In this document: positions 17,886-25,983 of the stretch, piece after piece
Layout: every line of letters starts with the position of its first letter
Numbering within the stretch: position 1 is the first letter of the stretch
DNA from: Lachnoclostridium sp. UBA1308
GTDB lineage: Bacteria; Bacillota; Clostridia; Lachnospirales; Lachnospiraceae
Assembly: GCA_002307215.1 (NCBI GenBank)
Contig: DBTU01000023.1
Coordinates: 64,777 to 128,776, forward strand
Direction of reading: 5' to 3'
DNA length: 64,000 nucleotides
Translations under genes and position numbers: made by a program
The notes under the pieces: generated by a model
Databases searched by the model: none
Seen by the model: only the letters and a program-made list of their open reading frames with translations
Told to the model about the DNA's origin: nothing

Positions 17886-17903
17886 TAAAGGAGGATACAT
17901 ATA

Positions 17904-18914
17904 ATGGCTTTATTTGAATCATATGATAGAAGAATTAAACAAATCAATGCTGTATTAAACAGCTATGGCATTGCTTCCATCGAAGAAGCAGAACAAATAA
18001 CCAAAGATGCCGGACTTGAAGTAATTACTATGGTAAAAGGAATTCAACCAATTTGCTTTGAAAATGCCGGTTGGGCTTATACGGTAGGTGCTGCTATTGC
18101 AATCAAAAAAGGTGCGAAAAGAGCAGCAGATGCAGCCGCAGCTATCGGCGAAGGCTTGCAGGCATTCTGTATCCCCGGTTCCGTTGCTGACCAGAGAAAA
18201 GTTGGTTTAGGACATGGTAACCTTGGTAAAATGTTACTAGAAGAGACAACTGATTGTTTCTGCTTCTTAGCAGGACATGAGTCTTTTGCGGCAGCAGAAG
18301 GTGCTATCGGTATTGCTCAGTCCGCTAACAAGGTTAGACAAAAGCCTTTAAGAGTAATCTTGAATGGTCTTGGTAAAGATGCAGCTCAGATCATCTCTCG
18401 TATCAACGGCTTTACTCATGTAGAGACAGAGATGGATTATTATACCGGAGAGGTTAAGGAAGTGTTCCGTAAAGCCTATTCCAAGGGCCTTCGAGCAGCA
18501 GTAAACTGCTATGGCGCTAATGATGTAACGGAAGGTGTATCAATCATGCACAAGGAAGGTGTTGACGTTTCCATTACCGGTAACTCCACCAATCCTACCA
18601 GATTCCAGCATCCCGTTGCAGGTACCTACAAGAAGGAATGTATCGAACAGGGCAAGAAATTCTTCTCGGTTGCTTCCGGCGGTGGTACCGGCAGAACTCT
18701 TCATCCCGATAACATGGCAGCAGGTCCTGCTTCCTACGGTATGACAGATACTATGGGTAGAATGCATTCTGATGCTCAGTTTGCAGGTTCTTCTTCCGTA
18801 CCGGCTCATGTTGAAATGATGGGATTAATCGGAGCAGGTAACAACCCGATGGTTGGCATGACAGTAGCGGTAGCGGTAAGTATTCAAGAAGCAGCAGAGG
18901 CAAATCGTTTCTAA
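17904..18914 (+). CDS. GGGtGRT-family protein, unknown function
   Basis: A 336-residue protein of the family named for its Gly-Gly-Gly-x-Gly-Arg-Thr motif, here SGGGTGRTLHPDN (about residues 252-264). Other conserved parts are GLQAFCIPGSVADQR (about 83), LAGHESFAAAEGA (about 124) and MGRMHSDAQFAGSSSVPAHVEMMGL near the C-terminus. It is probably soluble and abundant. It is in an operon with the NifU-like gene (18 bp gap, AAAGGAGG site) and ends in a strong terminator. No biochemical role is established to my knowledge. The invariant Gly/Arg/His/Asp motifs suggest an enzyme that binds an anionic ligand, but that is speculation. Confidence 0.9.
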   Translation: MALFESYDRRIKQINAVLNSYGIASIEEAEQITKDAGLEVITMVKGIQPICFENAGWAYTVGAAIAIKKGAKRAADAAAAIGEGLQAFCIPGSVADQRKVGLGHGNLGKMLLEETTDCFCFLAGHESFAAAEGAIGIAQSANKVRQKPLRVILNGLGKDAAQIISRINGFTHVETEMDYYTGEVKEVFRKAYSKGLRAAVNCYGANDVTEGVSIMHKEGVDVSITGNSTNPTRFQHPVAGTYKKECIEQGKKFFSVASGGGTGRTLHPDNMAAGPASYGMTDTMGRMHSDAQFAGSSSVPAHVEMMGLIGAGNNPMVGMTVAVAVSIQEAAEANRF

Positions 18915-18948
18915 GAAACGATTGTAAGTTCTAAGAAAACGCTTTGTT

Positions 18949-18996
18949 AAGGGATTTCGTAGGTCGTGATACGGCTTGCGAAGTCCTCTTTTTTTT
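18949..18996 (+). terminator. Terminator of the GGGtGRT operon
   Basis: GGGATTTCG (18951-18959) pairs with CGAAGTCC near 18979-18986, with an inner GTCGT/ACGG arm, and is followed by a run of at least eight T. A diverged copy of the entire 70-base region lies at 20604. Confidence 0.9.
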
Positions 18997-19292
18997 GTCT
19001 GCAAGACTCGTACAAGACACACAATATATCGTCTGTAACAGGAAATATACGGTTATTGCAAATATCTATAAATGTTTAAATTGAATTAATTTAATATGGT
19101 AAGATTATGCATTTTGATGTATTGTTTATATGGCGAATGATTTGCGATAATTGGTAACAACGAACTAACGATAATTTTATGGGCGAACAAGTGATGCTGC
19201 TTTAATGCATTACATATCAGAATCTGTAGTTCTGATTATGTATAAACCATACAATAAAAGTAATATCGACGAATTAAATGGAGGATTTGCTA
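18997..19292. other. AT-rich spacer before the GNAT gene
   Basis: Nearly 300 bases without a credible ORF. Only a GGAGG ribosome site (19280-19284) for the following gene is clear. I see no strong promoter or structure. Confidence 0.4.
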
Positions 19293-19838
19293 ATGTATCA
19301 AATCAAAATTATTGAGTTTGCATCAGAAAATTTGATAAAAAAGGCAATAGAGATGGATCATGCCGCGTTTCGAATATCAGATTGGATAACAGAAGAAGAA
19401 GCAAATTTGATCTATCACAATAAAAAAGATTGTCTTATTTGGCTTACGCAAGATGAAGAGCCTATTGGATTTGTTACTATATTTCCATTAAGTAAAAACA
19501 TACCGATAAGTGCTATGGAAATGAACAAACCAATCTACAAACTTTTAACTCGGGATATTTTGAGCGATCCAACATCACACATTCTTTATTGCCATTGCTT
19601 TTTAATACTTCCCCGCTTCAGGGGGAAGGGCTTGATATACAAATTATATGATGGGCTGAGAATGTGGTTGGAACAAAAGGGTACCCAATATTCTTGTTTA
19701 TATGCTGATGCAGTTTCGTTAGAAGGACAGCGTTGTCTGGAAAGGTTGGGGTTTACTTCGATTCATTCCTTTGGCAAGGAAGGTATACTATATAAAGCTT
19801 ATAAAAAAGATGTTATAAATACCATTACCGATAGGTAA
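19293..19838 (+). CDS. GNAT-family N-acetyltransferase
   Basis: A 181-residue protein with the GNAT layout. Central residues include PIGFVTIFPL (beta strand 4 region), then LILPRFRGKGLIYKLYDGL (about residues 106-124), which matches the acetyl-CoA-binding R-x-x-G-x-G/A motif as RFRGKG. The late LYADAVSLEGQRCLERLGF segment is typical of the last strands. An upstream in-frame ATG at 19278 would overlap the GGAGG site, so the ATG at 19293 is chosen. The substrate is unknown. It lies between the GGGtGRT operon and a decayed stretch. Confidence 0.85.
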   Translation: MYQIKIIEFASENLIKKAIEMDHAAFRISDWITEEEANLIYHNKKDCLIWLTQDEEPIGFVTIFPLSKNIPISAMEMNKPIYKLLTRDILSDPTSHILYCHCFLILPRFRGKGLIYKLYDGLRMWLEQKGTQYSCLYADAVSLEGQRCLERLGFTSIHSFGKEGILYKAYKKDVINTITDR

Positions 19839-20353
19839 TCTGTTACTTATCTTTTCTGTTAAAGAAAGATAACATCATTTTAGTTGATATTATTAAAGAC
19901 TCGGCTTATGGTAGCTATTATGTATGTATCTGGTATGGTGTGACTGGTTTTGGAATGTTTTGCACAAGACCATTACAAGCCACACTCTACAAGATATACA
20001 GGCCACACATGACAATAATGGTAAGTTTTATATCAAGAATAATAGTTAATAAAGCAGCTTCTGTCTTTTCAGAAATTTCAAGGTATGGCTTCAGTTGTTT
20101 TCCCAGAATGCTGTTGGTTTTTTAATGCATCAAGAGCATCCTGTGCATCTCGCAGTTTATGTTTCGGACGTGCAAATAGTAATTATATATTGAGAACATA
20201 TCGTCTGTTTTGTGCAAAGTCATAATACTTGAGCCTAAAAAAAATGCGATTTAACAAGGGTAATTTGTTTGCAAATTGGTAAGCAAATGGTATTATTTTT
20301 TCATAGTTTGGAAGAGCTTACTTTAGATTATATAATATACGGGGGTATCAACT
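19839..20353. other. Gene-free decayed stretch
   Basis: About 515 bases. On the minus strand, two frame-shifted pieces near 20010-20180 read like an old coding region (LRDAQDALDALKNQQ, then EISEKTEAALLTIILDIKL), but they are too short to place in a family. A forward 61-codon frame at 19940 has no ribosome site and an unconvincing composition. Just before 20354 there is a TATAAT-like box and a GGGGG ribosome site for the following pseudogene. Confidence 0.4.
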
Positions 20354-20603
20354 ATGAAAAAGAAAATATCTGAATTGTCAACTGATGAATGGCAAAAAAC
20401 GTTTCCAATAATATTAAAAGAATATATTGGCATCTGAATATGGAAAATTAAAATTAATTATACTAAATGATATTGAGAAAGGCATTATAGAACGCATACC
20501 AAATGGACAGCCAAATGGATACTCGCAAGCAAAATTAGAATTCGTTAAAAAATATACTAATTCCGCAAAACAAGAATTTCATGATAGATATAAACCAAAA
20601 TAA
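20354..20603 (+). pseudogene. Collapsed GrpB-family (UPF0157) gene
   Basis: Two pieces in different frames. The first, ISELSTDEWQKTFPIILKEY, matches the start of GrpB-family nucleotidyltransferase-like proteins. After a frameshift, YGKLKLIILNDIE and YSQAKLEFVKKYT..AKQEFHDRY match their end. The middle (roughly 100 residues, holding the active region) is absent, so an internal deletion plus frameshift is the likely history. An intact GGGGG ribosome site remains. The assignment is from memory of the family, not a search. Confidence 0.7.
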
Positions 20604-20676
20604 TAAGTTCTAATAAAACACTTTAATTTAGGGATTTCGTGGGTCGTAGGACGGTTTGCGAAGTCCCCTTTTTTGT
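20604..20676 (+). repeat. Second copy of the GGGtGRT terminator region
   Basis: From TAAGTTCTAA through GGGATTTCGT, GGTCGT and TTGCGAAGTCC to the T-run, this stretch matches 18925-18996 at about 85% by eye, with changes mostly outside the stem. It still forms a terminator hairpin and follows the GrpB remnant stop codon directly. Confidence 0.8.
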
Positions 20677-20699
20677 TGCCAAGGTAAAATATCTGATGC

Positions 20700-20935
20700 A
20701 TCCATTTCGATAAAATGACCTGCATCGTTCCACCACTGTTTTTTGCACAATCATCAAAAACACCTCTGAACACGTAATAATCTTTTGTATACTTATTATA
20801 GGTAACTAACTTTATATACTTGGATAAAGCTTTAGAGTTCGTTGAAATTGTGTAAGTCTTTGTCGCTGCATCTGCCTCAACTGAGGGCAGCATGAAAGCT
20901 AAAACCATTACTACCATTAGTAATAAGTAAGTCAA
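20700..20935 (-). pseudogene. Truncated secreted protein (N-terminal fragment)
   Basis: Begins with a signal-peptide-like hydrophobic stretch ending VEADAATKTYTIS, then SKALSKYIKLVTYNKYTKDYYVFR and a GGTMQV segment. This resembles the N-terminus of secreted beta-helix type proteins of Lachnospiraceae that start with a signal peptide and a TYxxS..YxxxTYNxYTKxYY pattern. The homology ends near 20710, next to the repeated terminator. No ribosome site is seen and the start would be TTG. It is most likely the stump of a gene cut by a rearrangement. Confidence 0.5.
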
Positions 20936-21048
20936 ACACTGACAAATATGGAATGGTTTGCTCAGAGAGGTACCACATCCTTATTATGCTAATATTTGAC
21001 ATGGTTCGACATGTATCATATAATAGATAAGTAAGTATTGAAAAATAA

Positions 21049-22677
21049 GTGAATGCTAAGGCAAAAGGGCAGGTGAGGCAATTGAGAAAAACACGGTATC
21101 AGAAAGTAGAAGCTGGCCATAGTAAGGATTGTAAAGTGCTCTTTACATATAATTTATATAAAGAGTCAATCAAAATTTCCCTGATCTATGCCGTGTTTGG
21201 AGTTATATGGATATTGTTATCGGATGAGATATTGGAATATATCATTAGAGATATACGATTTTATAAACAATTTCAGACCTATAAAGGCTGGTTTTACATT
21301 CTGATTACAACAATTATGCTTTATCTGCTGATACTCCGGAGGGTTAAGCTACTGAAGGAAGAAAATCATAAGACAATTTTGGCTTACGAGGCAGTAGAAC
21401 ATCTGGCTTATTATGATAAGCTTACCGGTCTGCCAAACCGGACTAAATTCGAAGACGAAGTTAATAAACAAATCCTAAGCAGTACAGAAATCAATAAATT
21501 TATGATTGCATATATAGATATTGATAATTTCAAGAATATAAATGATACAATGGGGCATCAGGTAGGCGATCAATTTATTGTGTATTTAGGTGAGTGCCTG
21601 AAAACGGAGATAGCGGAGCCCGATTTTGTAGCAAGACTGGGTGGCGACGAGTTTGCCATCTTATTTTATAGTATTTCAGAGGATGAGTTGCTGAAAAAAA
21701 TGGAGGAGATTACAAATCACGCCAATAAGTCCTGGAGTATCGATGAACGGCAGTTCTATATCTCTATGAGTATCGGAGTGGTTATCTATCCAAATGATGG
21801 AGACAGTTCAACAGTATTACTTAAAAAGGCTGATATCGCTATGTATGGAGCAAAAAGGGAAGGAAAGAATAGAGCCTTGTTTTATAAAGATAATATTCGA
21901 GACATCAATGAAAAGAATATTAAGATAATCAATGATCTTCAATACGGTGTTGATGAAGAGCAGATGCTCCTAAATTACCAGCCTCAATATAATCTTGTCA
22001 CAGGTAAAATCATCGCAGTGGAAGTTTTGATTCGATGGCTGCATCCGCAGGAAGGCTATATATCGCCGGGAGTATTTATTCCTTTGGCTGAGGAATCCGG
22101 ATTAATCTACAAACTGGAAAGATGGATATTCACAATGGCATTAGTGCAGAAGAAGAAATGGGAGGAACAAGGATTCGGATTTCTGGACATGTCAATCAAT
22201 CTGTCGGGGAAAACTTTAACAAGTGATATTAATTTTGGTGAACTGGAAGCAATCATTGATTTGGCAAAGGTCGACTTCAATCATATAGTAGTTGAAATTA
22301 CAGAGACTGCTAATATCTCGGATGTTGATATTGTCATCAAGAATGTGAGCCGATTAAAGAAAAGAGGAATCAGAATAGCTCTCGATGACTTTGGCACAGG
22401 TTATTCATCGCTAAACTACCTTAAAAAGTTTCCGATTAATATTATAAAATTAGACAGAAGCTTTGTAGGCTTAATTAATGAGGATGGAATTGATACACTT
22501 TTGATTAAGAATATACTTGCACTGGCGCACGATTTGAATTTTGACGTAGTTGCTGAAGGGATAGAAACAGAAGACCAACTGGAATTTTTAAAAACATATC
22601 GATGTGAGATCGGACAGGGTTATTTATTTAGCAAACCGTTACCGGAGGCTAAGATATCTGCGTTATTGCTGGAATAG
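21049..22677 (+). CDS. Membrane GGDEF-EAL cyclic-di-GMP enzyme
   Basis: A 542-residue protein. Two transmembrane helices (about residues 42-62 and 82-100) precede a GGDEF domain with an intact LGGDEFAIL active loop (near 199) and an EAL domain whose signature reads VEVLIRW (EVL variant, known in active enzymes). The downstream catalytic residues are present: SINLSG, DDFGTGYSS, KLDRSFV and VAEGIET. It may therefore make and degrade cyclic di-GMP, or use the GGDEF domain as a GTP sensor. The GTG start has no clear ribosome site; the start is uncertain. The chemosensory cluster follows after a terminator. Confidence 0.92.
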   Translation: MNAKAKGQVRQLRKTRYQKVEAGHSKDCKVLFTYNLYKESIKISLIYAVFGVIWILLSDEILEYIIRDIRFYKQFQTYKGWFYILITTIMLYLLILRRVKLLKEENHKTILAYEAVEHLAYYDKLTGLPNRTKFEDEVNKQILSSTEINKFMIAYIDIDNFKNINDTMGHQVGDQFIVYLGECLKTEIAEPDFVARLGGDEFAILFYSISEDELLKKMEEITNHANKSWSIDERQFYISMSIGVVIYPNDGDSSTVLLKKADIAMYGAKREGKNRALFYKDNIRDINEKNIKIINDLQYGVDEEQMLLNYQPQYNLVTGKIIAVEVLIRWLHPQEGYISPGVFIPLAEESGLIYKLERWIFTMALVQKKKWEEQGFGFLDMSINLSGKTLTSDINFGELEAIIDLAKVDFNHIVVEITETANISDVDIVIKNVSRLKKRGIRIALDDFGTGYSSLNYLKKFPINIIKLDRSFVGLINEDGIDTLLIKNILALAHDLNFDVVAEGIETEDQLEFLKTYRCEIGQGYLFSKPLPEAKISALLLE

Positions 22678-22696
22678 TCTTTAATTATGAATATAT

Positions 22697-22745
22697 AATC
22701 TCCCAAAGGAAAGTGAAAAAGTTTTTCCTTTGGGAGATTTTTTGC
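22697..22745 (+). terminator. Rho-independent terminator after the GGDEF-EAL gene
   Basis: AATCTCCCAAAGGAAA (22697-22712) pairs with TTTCCTTTGGGAGATT near 22724-22739, followed by TTTTTT. Very strong stem. Confidence 0.92.
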
Positions 22746-22918
22746 TCCATAAAAGCAGAATAAATAATAATATTCGACAAATTATAATTACAATTGACAT
22801 ATTGTACCACGGAATATATAATAATTTCCATAAGCATGAGTTGCAACTTTTACATAAGTAAAATAATAACAAATAGTACAAAGTAATTACAAATCACAGA
22901 ATGAAAGGAGTTGTTGAA

Positions 22919-23398
22919 ATGACTGAGATTTTAGAAGAAGAGCTGGCGGAAGAGGACACCCAGAAAGGGAGATATTTAACGTTTGCTTTAGAAAATGAGT
23001 TTTATGGTATCGAGATTAAATATATCACGGAAATAATCGGACTGCAGCCGATAACCGTAGTGCCGGAGCTTCCTAATTACATATGCGGAATCATTAATCT
23101 GCGGGGTAAGATCATACCTGTTATGGATATAAGGTTGCGTTTTCATAAGCAGAGCCGAGGATATGATGACAGAACCTGTGTCATAATTATCGAAATAATG
23201 AATTTAACAATGGGTCTCATAGTAGACAGCGTTGAAGAAGTATTGTCGATACCGGACAGTGAAATTGTAGATCCTACAGAAGTGAGCATGGTAATTAATA
23301 AATATATCAAAGGAATCGGTAAGGTAGGAAATAAAGTAATGCTATTGCTTGATTGCAGTAAACTGCTGGACATTGATGAGTTCGAAAAATTAAAATAG
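22919..23398 (+). CDS. cheW: CheW chemotaxis coupling protein
   Basis: A 159-residue CheW. The fold-typical sequence runs YLTFALENEFYGIEI, ITVVPELPNYICGIINLRGKIIPVMDIR, then GLIVDSVEEVLSI. It bridges chemoreceptors to the CheA kinase. The open frame has an ATG 18 bp earlier, but GGAG nine bases before the ATG at 22919 favours the later one. The chemoreceptor gene follows after 37 bp and cheA lies 2.5 kb downstream. Confidence 0.94.
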   Translation: MTEILEEELAEEDTQKGRYLTFALENEFYGIEIKYITEIIGLQPITVVPELPNYICGIINLRGKIIPVMDIRLRFHKQSRGYDDRTCVIIIEIMNLTMGLIVDSVEEVLSIPDSEIVDPTEVSMVINKYIKGIGKVGNKVMLLLDCSKLLDIDEFEKLK

Positions 23399-23435
23399 GA
23401 TTTGTATGCCGCTGAAGCGGTAGATGGAGGTTATT

Positions 23436-25142
23436 ATGAGATGGTTTTATAATATGAAGATAGGAGCTAAGCTGATTTTAAGCTTTGTAATTGTTGCTAT
23501 AATAGCCGGAATTGTTGGTGGAATCGGCATCTATAATATAAGTAAAATTGATAAAAAAGATGAAGAACTTTATAAAAACGTAACGGTTCCGCTTGCATAT
23601 ACAGCAGATATGGCTAAGTTATTTCAAAGTGTCCGTGTCATAAACAGAGATATGATACTGGATACAGACGAGGCAGATATAAATGAAAGTTATAAGGAGA
23701 TAGAAACTATAGTAGAGGAATTGAATAGTTATTCTGATAAATTCAGTGAGACAATCCTTTCAGAGGAAATACAGACAGCTTATGATGCCTATCAGGATAC
23801 CAGAGAAGCTTACCGTACAAATCTAGAAACACTATTAGAATTATGTCTCGCCAATAAGGATGAGGAGGCTTATGCACTGATTGAAGGAGATATGAAAATC
23901 GCAAGTGATAACGAACAGGCAGCAATCGATAAACTGGTTGAATTAAAGGTGAACGGAGGAGCCGACAGGGCAGCCGACAACAGTAAAACCTCCAGTGATG
24001 CGATAATTCTTATGTCAGGAGCAATTGCAGTCGGTATGTTGATTGCAGTTATTCTTGGAATTTTTATCAGTAGAATTATTGGGAACCCTATTAAAAAAGT
24101 AGCTAATGCGGCTGAAATGATAGCAGAAGGCGATTTGAATATATATCTTGATATAAATACCAAGGATGAAGTCGGAATATTAGCTGCTTCGTTCCGGAAG
24201 ATGGCTGATAACTTGAATGATGTCATGTCAAATATCAATGAAGCATCTGACCAGGTGGCAGGAGGCTCAAAGCAGGTATCGGATTCAAGCATGGCTCTTT
24301 CCCAAGGAGCAACAGAGCAAGCAAGCTCGGTGGAAGAACTTTCATCTTCGCTGGAAGAAATATCTTCACAGACGAAGCTCAATGCAGAAAATGCAGATAA
24401 TGCGAATCAATTGGCAGAAGTGGCAATGAAGAATGCGGATATCGGTAATATCGAGATGAAGGAAATGTTAAAGGCCATGGAAGAAATCAATGAGTCCTCC
24501 AGTAGTATATCTAAGATAATAAAAGTTATCGATGATATCGCATTCCAGACGAACATACTTGCTTTGAATGCGGCAGTCGAGGCAGCAAGAGCCGGACAAC
24601 ATGGCAAGGGTTTTGCGGTAGTAGCGGAAGAAGTGAGAAATCTGGCAGCAAGATCAGCAACCGCAGCAAAAGAAACTACCAGTATGATTGAAGGCTCTAT
24701 TAAGAAAGTGGAGGGAGGAACCAAAATCGCTAATCAAACGGCAGATGCACTGGTTCAAATCGTCGAGAATATTACAAAGGTGGCAAATCTTGTCGGCAAC
24801 ATCGCCATAGCATCCAATGAACAAGCTGCCGGAATATCCCAAGTCAACCAGGGTATTCTGCAGGTTTCCGATGTAATCCAGATGAATTCTTCCACATCAG
24901 AAGAAAGTGCAGCCGCAAGTGAAGAATTATCCAGTCAGGCAGAGATGCTAAAGGAACAAGTTACCAGATTTAAGCTGAGAACGAATTCATATGATAATAA
25001 GAGTAGTGGAAATATAGAGCAGATGAATCCTGAAGTTCGGAAAATGCTTAATCAGATGACAAATAAAACTTCTTCATCAGTCAATAAGACTGATAGCGCA
25101 AAACGAATTATATTAAACTCGAAGGAGTTCGGAAAGTATTAA
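23436..25142 (+). CDS. Methyl-accepting chemotaxis protein
   Basis: A 568-residue chemoreceptor. An N-terminal transmembrane helix (about residues 8-28) and a second near 190-212 flank a roughly 160-residue helical (four-helix-bundle type) sensor. HAMP follows (about 213-265). The signalling tip is DDIAFQTNILALNAAVEAARAGQHGKGFAVVAEEVRNLA, shown here only as its core (FQTNILALNAAVEAARAG). It should signal to CheA through CheW. The start is set by GGAGG before the ATG at 23436. The ligand is unknown. There is no CheB or CheR gene nearby to tune methylation. Confidence 0.95.
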   Translation: MRWFYNMKIGAKLILSFVIVAIIAGIVGGIGIYNISKIDKKDEELYKNVTVPLAYTADMAKLFQSVRVINRDMILDTDEADINESYKEIETIVEELNSYSDKFSETILSEEIQTAYDAYQDTREAYRTNLETLLELCLANKDEEAYALIEGDMKIASDNEQAAIDKLVELKVNGGADRAADNSKTSSDAIILMSGAIAVGMLIAVILGIFISRIIGNPIKKVANAAEMIAEGDLNIYLDINTKDEVGILAASFRKMADNLNDVMSNINEASDQVAGGSKQVSDSSMALSQGATEQASSVEELSSSLEEISSQTKLNAENADNANQLAEVAMKNADIGNIEMKEMLKAMEEINESSSSISKIIKVIDDIAFQTNILALNAAVEAARAGQHGKGFAVVAEEVRNLAARSATAAKETTSMIEGSIKKVEGGTKIANQTADALVQIVENITKVANLVGNIAIASNEQAAGISQVNQGILQVSDVIQMNSSTSEESAAASEELSSQAEMLKEQVTRFKLRTNSYDNKSSGNIEQMNPEVRKMLNQMTNKTSSSVNKTDSAKRIILNSKEFGKY

Positions 25143-25165
25143 GCTACGTCATAACAGATTAATTG

Positions 25166-25226
25166 AGGCTAAAGTGTAGTGATGTTGATAAACCGGCACA
25201 AAATTATCATATCAACACTTTAGCCT
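25166..25226 (+). terminator. Terminator-like hairpin after the chemoreceptor gene
   Basis: AGGCTAAAGTGT (25166-25177) pairs with ACACTTTAGCCT (25215-25226), a perfect 12-bp stem, followed by TTTACT. TGTTGATA and TATCAACA give an alternative inner pairing. Confidence 0.7.
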
Positions 25227-25260
25227 TTACTATTCATTTTACAACATAACAAATTCTATA

Positions 25261-25294
25261 GTGACAAGTTGTGACAATGAACCTATAATGTTCA
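25261..25294 (+). promoter_or_regulatory. Promoter with embedded palindrome before the TetR gene
   Basis: GTGACA (25261-25266) and TATAAT (25284-25289) are 17 bp apart. TGAAC-N7-GTTCA (25278-25294) straddles the -10, which is what a TetR-type autorepressor site often looks like. GTGACAA also occurs twice as a direct repeat. Confidence 0.6.
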
Positions 25295-25325
25295 CAGTAC
25301 GATTAACATGTAGGAGCTGAAGAAT

Positions 25326-25937
25326 ATGGAAGTTAATGCAAGTCAAAAAAAGGAATTTGTTATTATAACTGCAATTGATTTGATTTATGAATTTGGAATC
25401 AATAATGTGTCAACAAAGGAGCTTTCCAGAAGGAACAATATCTCCGAGAGTATGATATTTAAAATGTATCCGAAAAAAAACGATTTGATTTTAGCGGTTT
25501 TAAATCATTTCTCGTTATATGATAATGATATGTTCCTGACAGCGAAGGAAAAGAGTGAGAATTCCGTTGACGCTATCTTATTCTACTTGAATAAGTTTTT
25601 GAGTTATTATGAAAATTATCCGACGATTACAGCGTTATTTCAGGCTGTTAGTCTACATAGCGGTATTGTACAGATTGATAACAGAGCAAGAGAAATCAAT
25701 TTTAACCGTGTCAATCATTTAAAACAATTCATTATCGTTGCACAGGAAACGGGATATATTGATAAAGGAGTAGAAGCTGAGTTGGTTGCTGAGGCTCTTT
25801 ACTCAGTTTTTGTTGGAATGTGCATTAAGTGGGGTTCGTTGAATTATGGATTCCCTCTCAAGGAAAGAACAGATGATGCCATTTGGTTGGTTTTGAAGTC
25901 AGTAGTCATAAAACTTGAAGGATCAGTTGAAAAATAA
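25326..25937 (+). CDS. TetR-family transcriptional regulator
   Basis: A 203-residue regulator. The N-terminal helix-turn-helix domain reads AIDLIYEFGINNVSTKELSRRNNISESMIFKMYPKK in essence (core: VSTKELSRRNNISESMIFKM). The C-terminal ligand-binding domain is divergent. Its frame ends about 47 bp before the cheA start, so it is probably transcribed with the chemosensory genes. That is unusual, as TetR proteins are not a normal part of Che clusters. A palindrome overlaps its own -10. The ligand is unknown. Confidence 0.88.
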   Translation: MEVNASQKKEFVIITAIDLIYEFGINNVSTKELSRRNNISESMIFKMYPKKNDLILAVLNHFSLYDNDMFLTAKEKSENSVDAILFYLNKFLSYYENYPTITALFQAVSLHSGIVQIDNRAREINFNRVNHLKQFIIVAQETGYIDKGVEAELVAEALYSVFVGMCIKWGSLNYGFPLKERTDDAIWLVLKSVVIKLEGSVEK

Positions 25938-25983
25938 ACAGCAGCTTACTCAGAAAGTAATATGCGGCAGAATGGAGATTGAG

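Noticed and set aside
19940..20125. 61-codon forward frame as a gene
   Set aside because: No ribosome site, atypical composition, lies in a decayed stretch.
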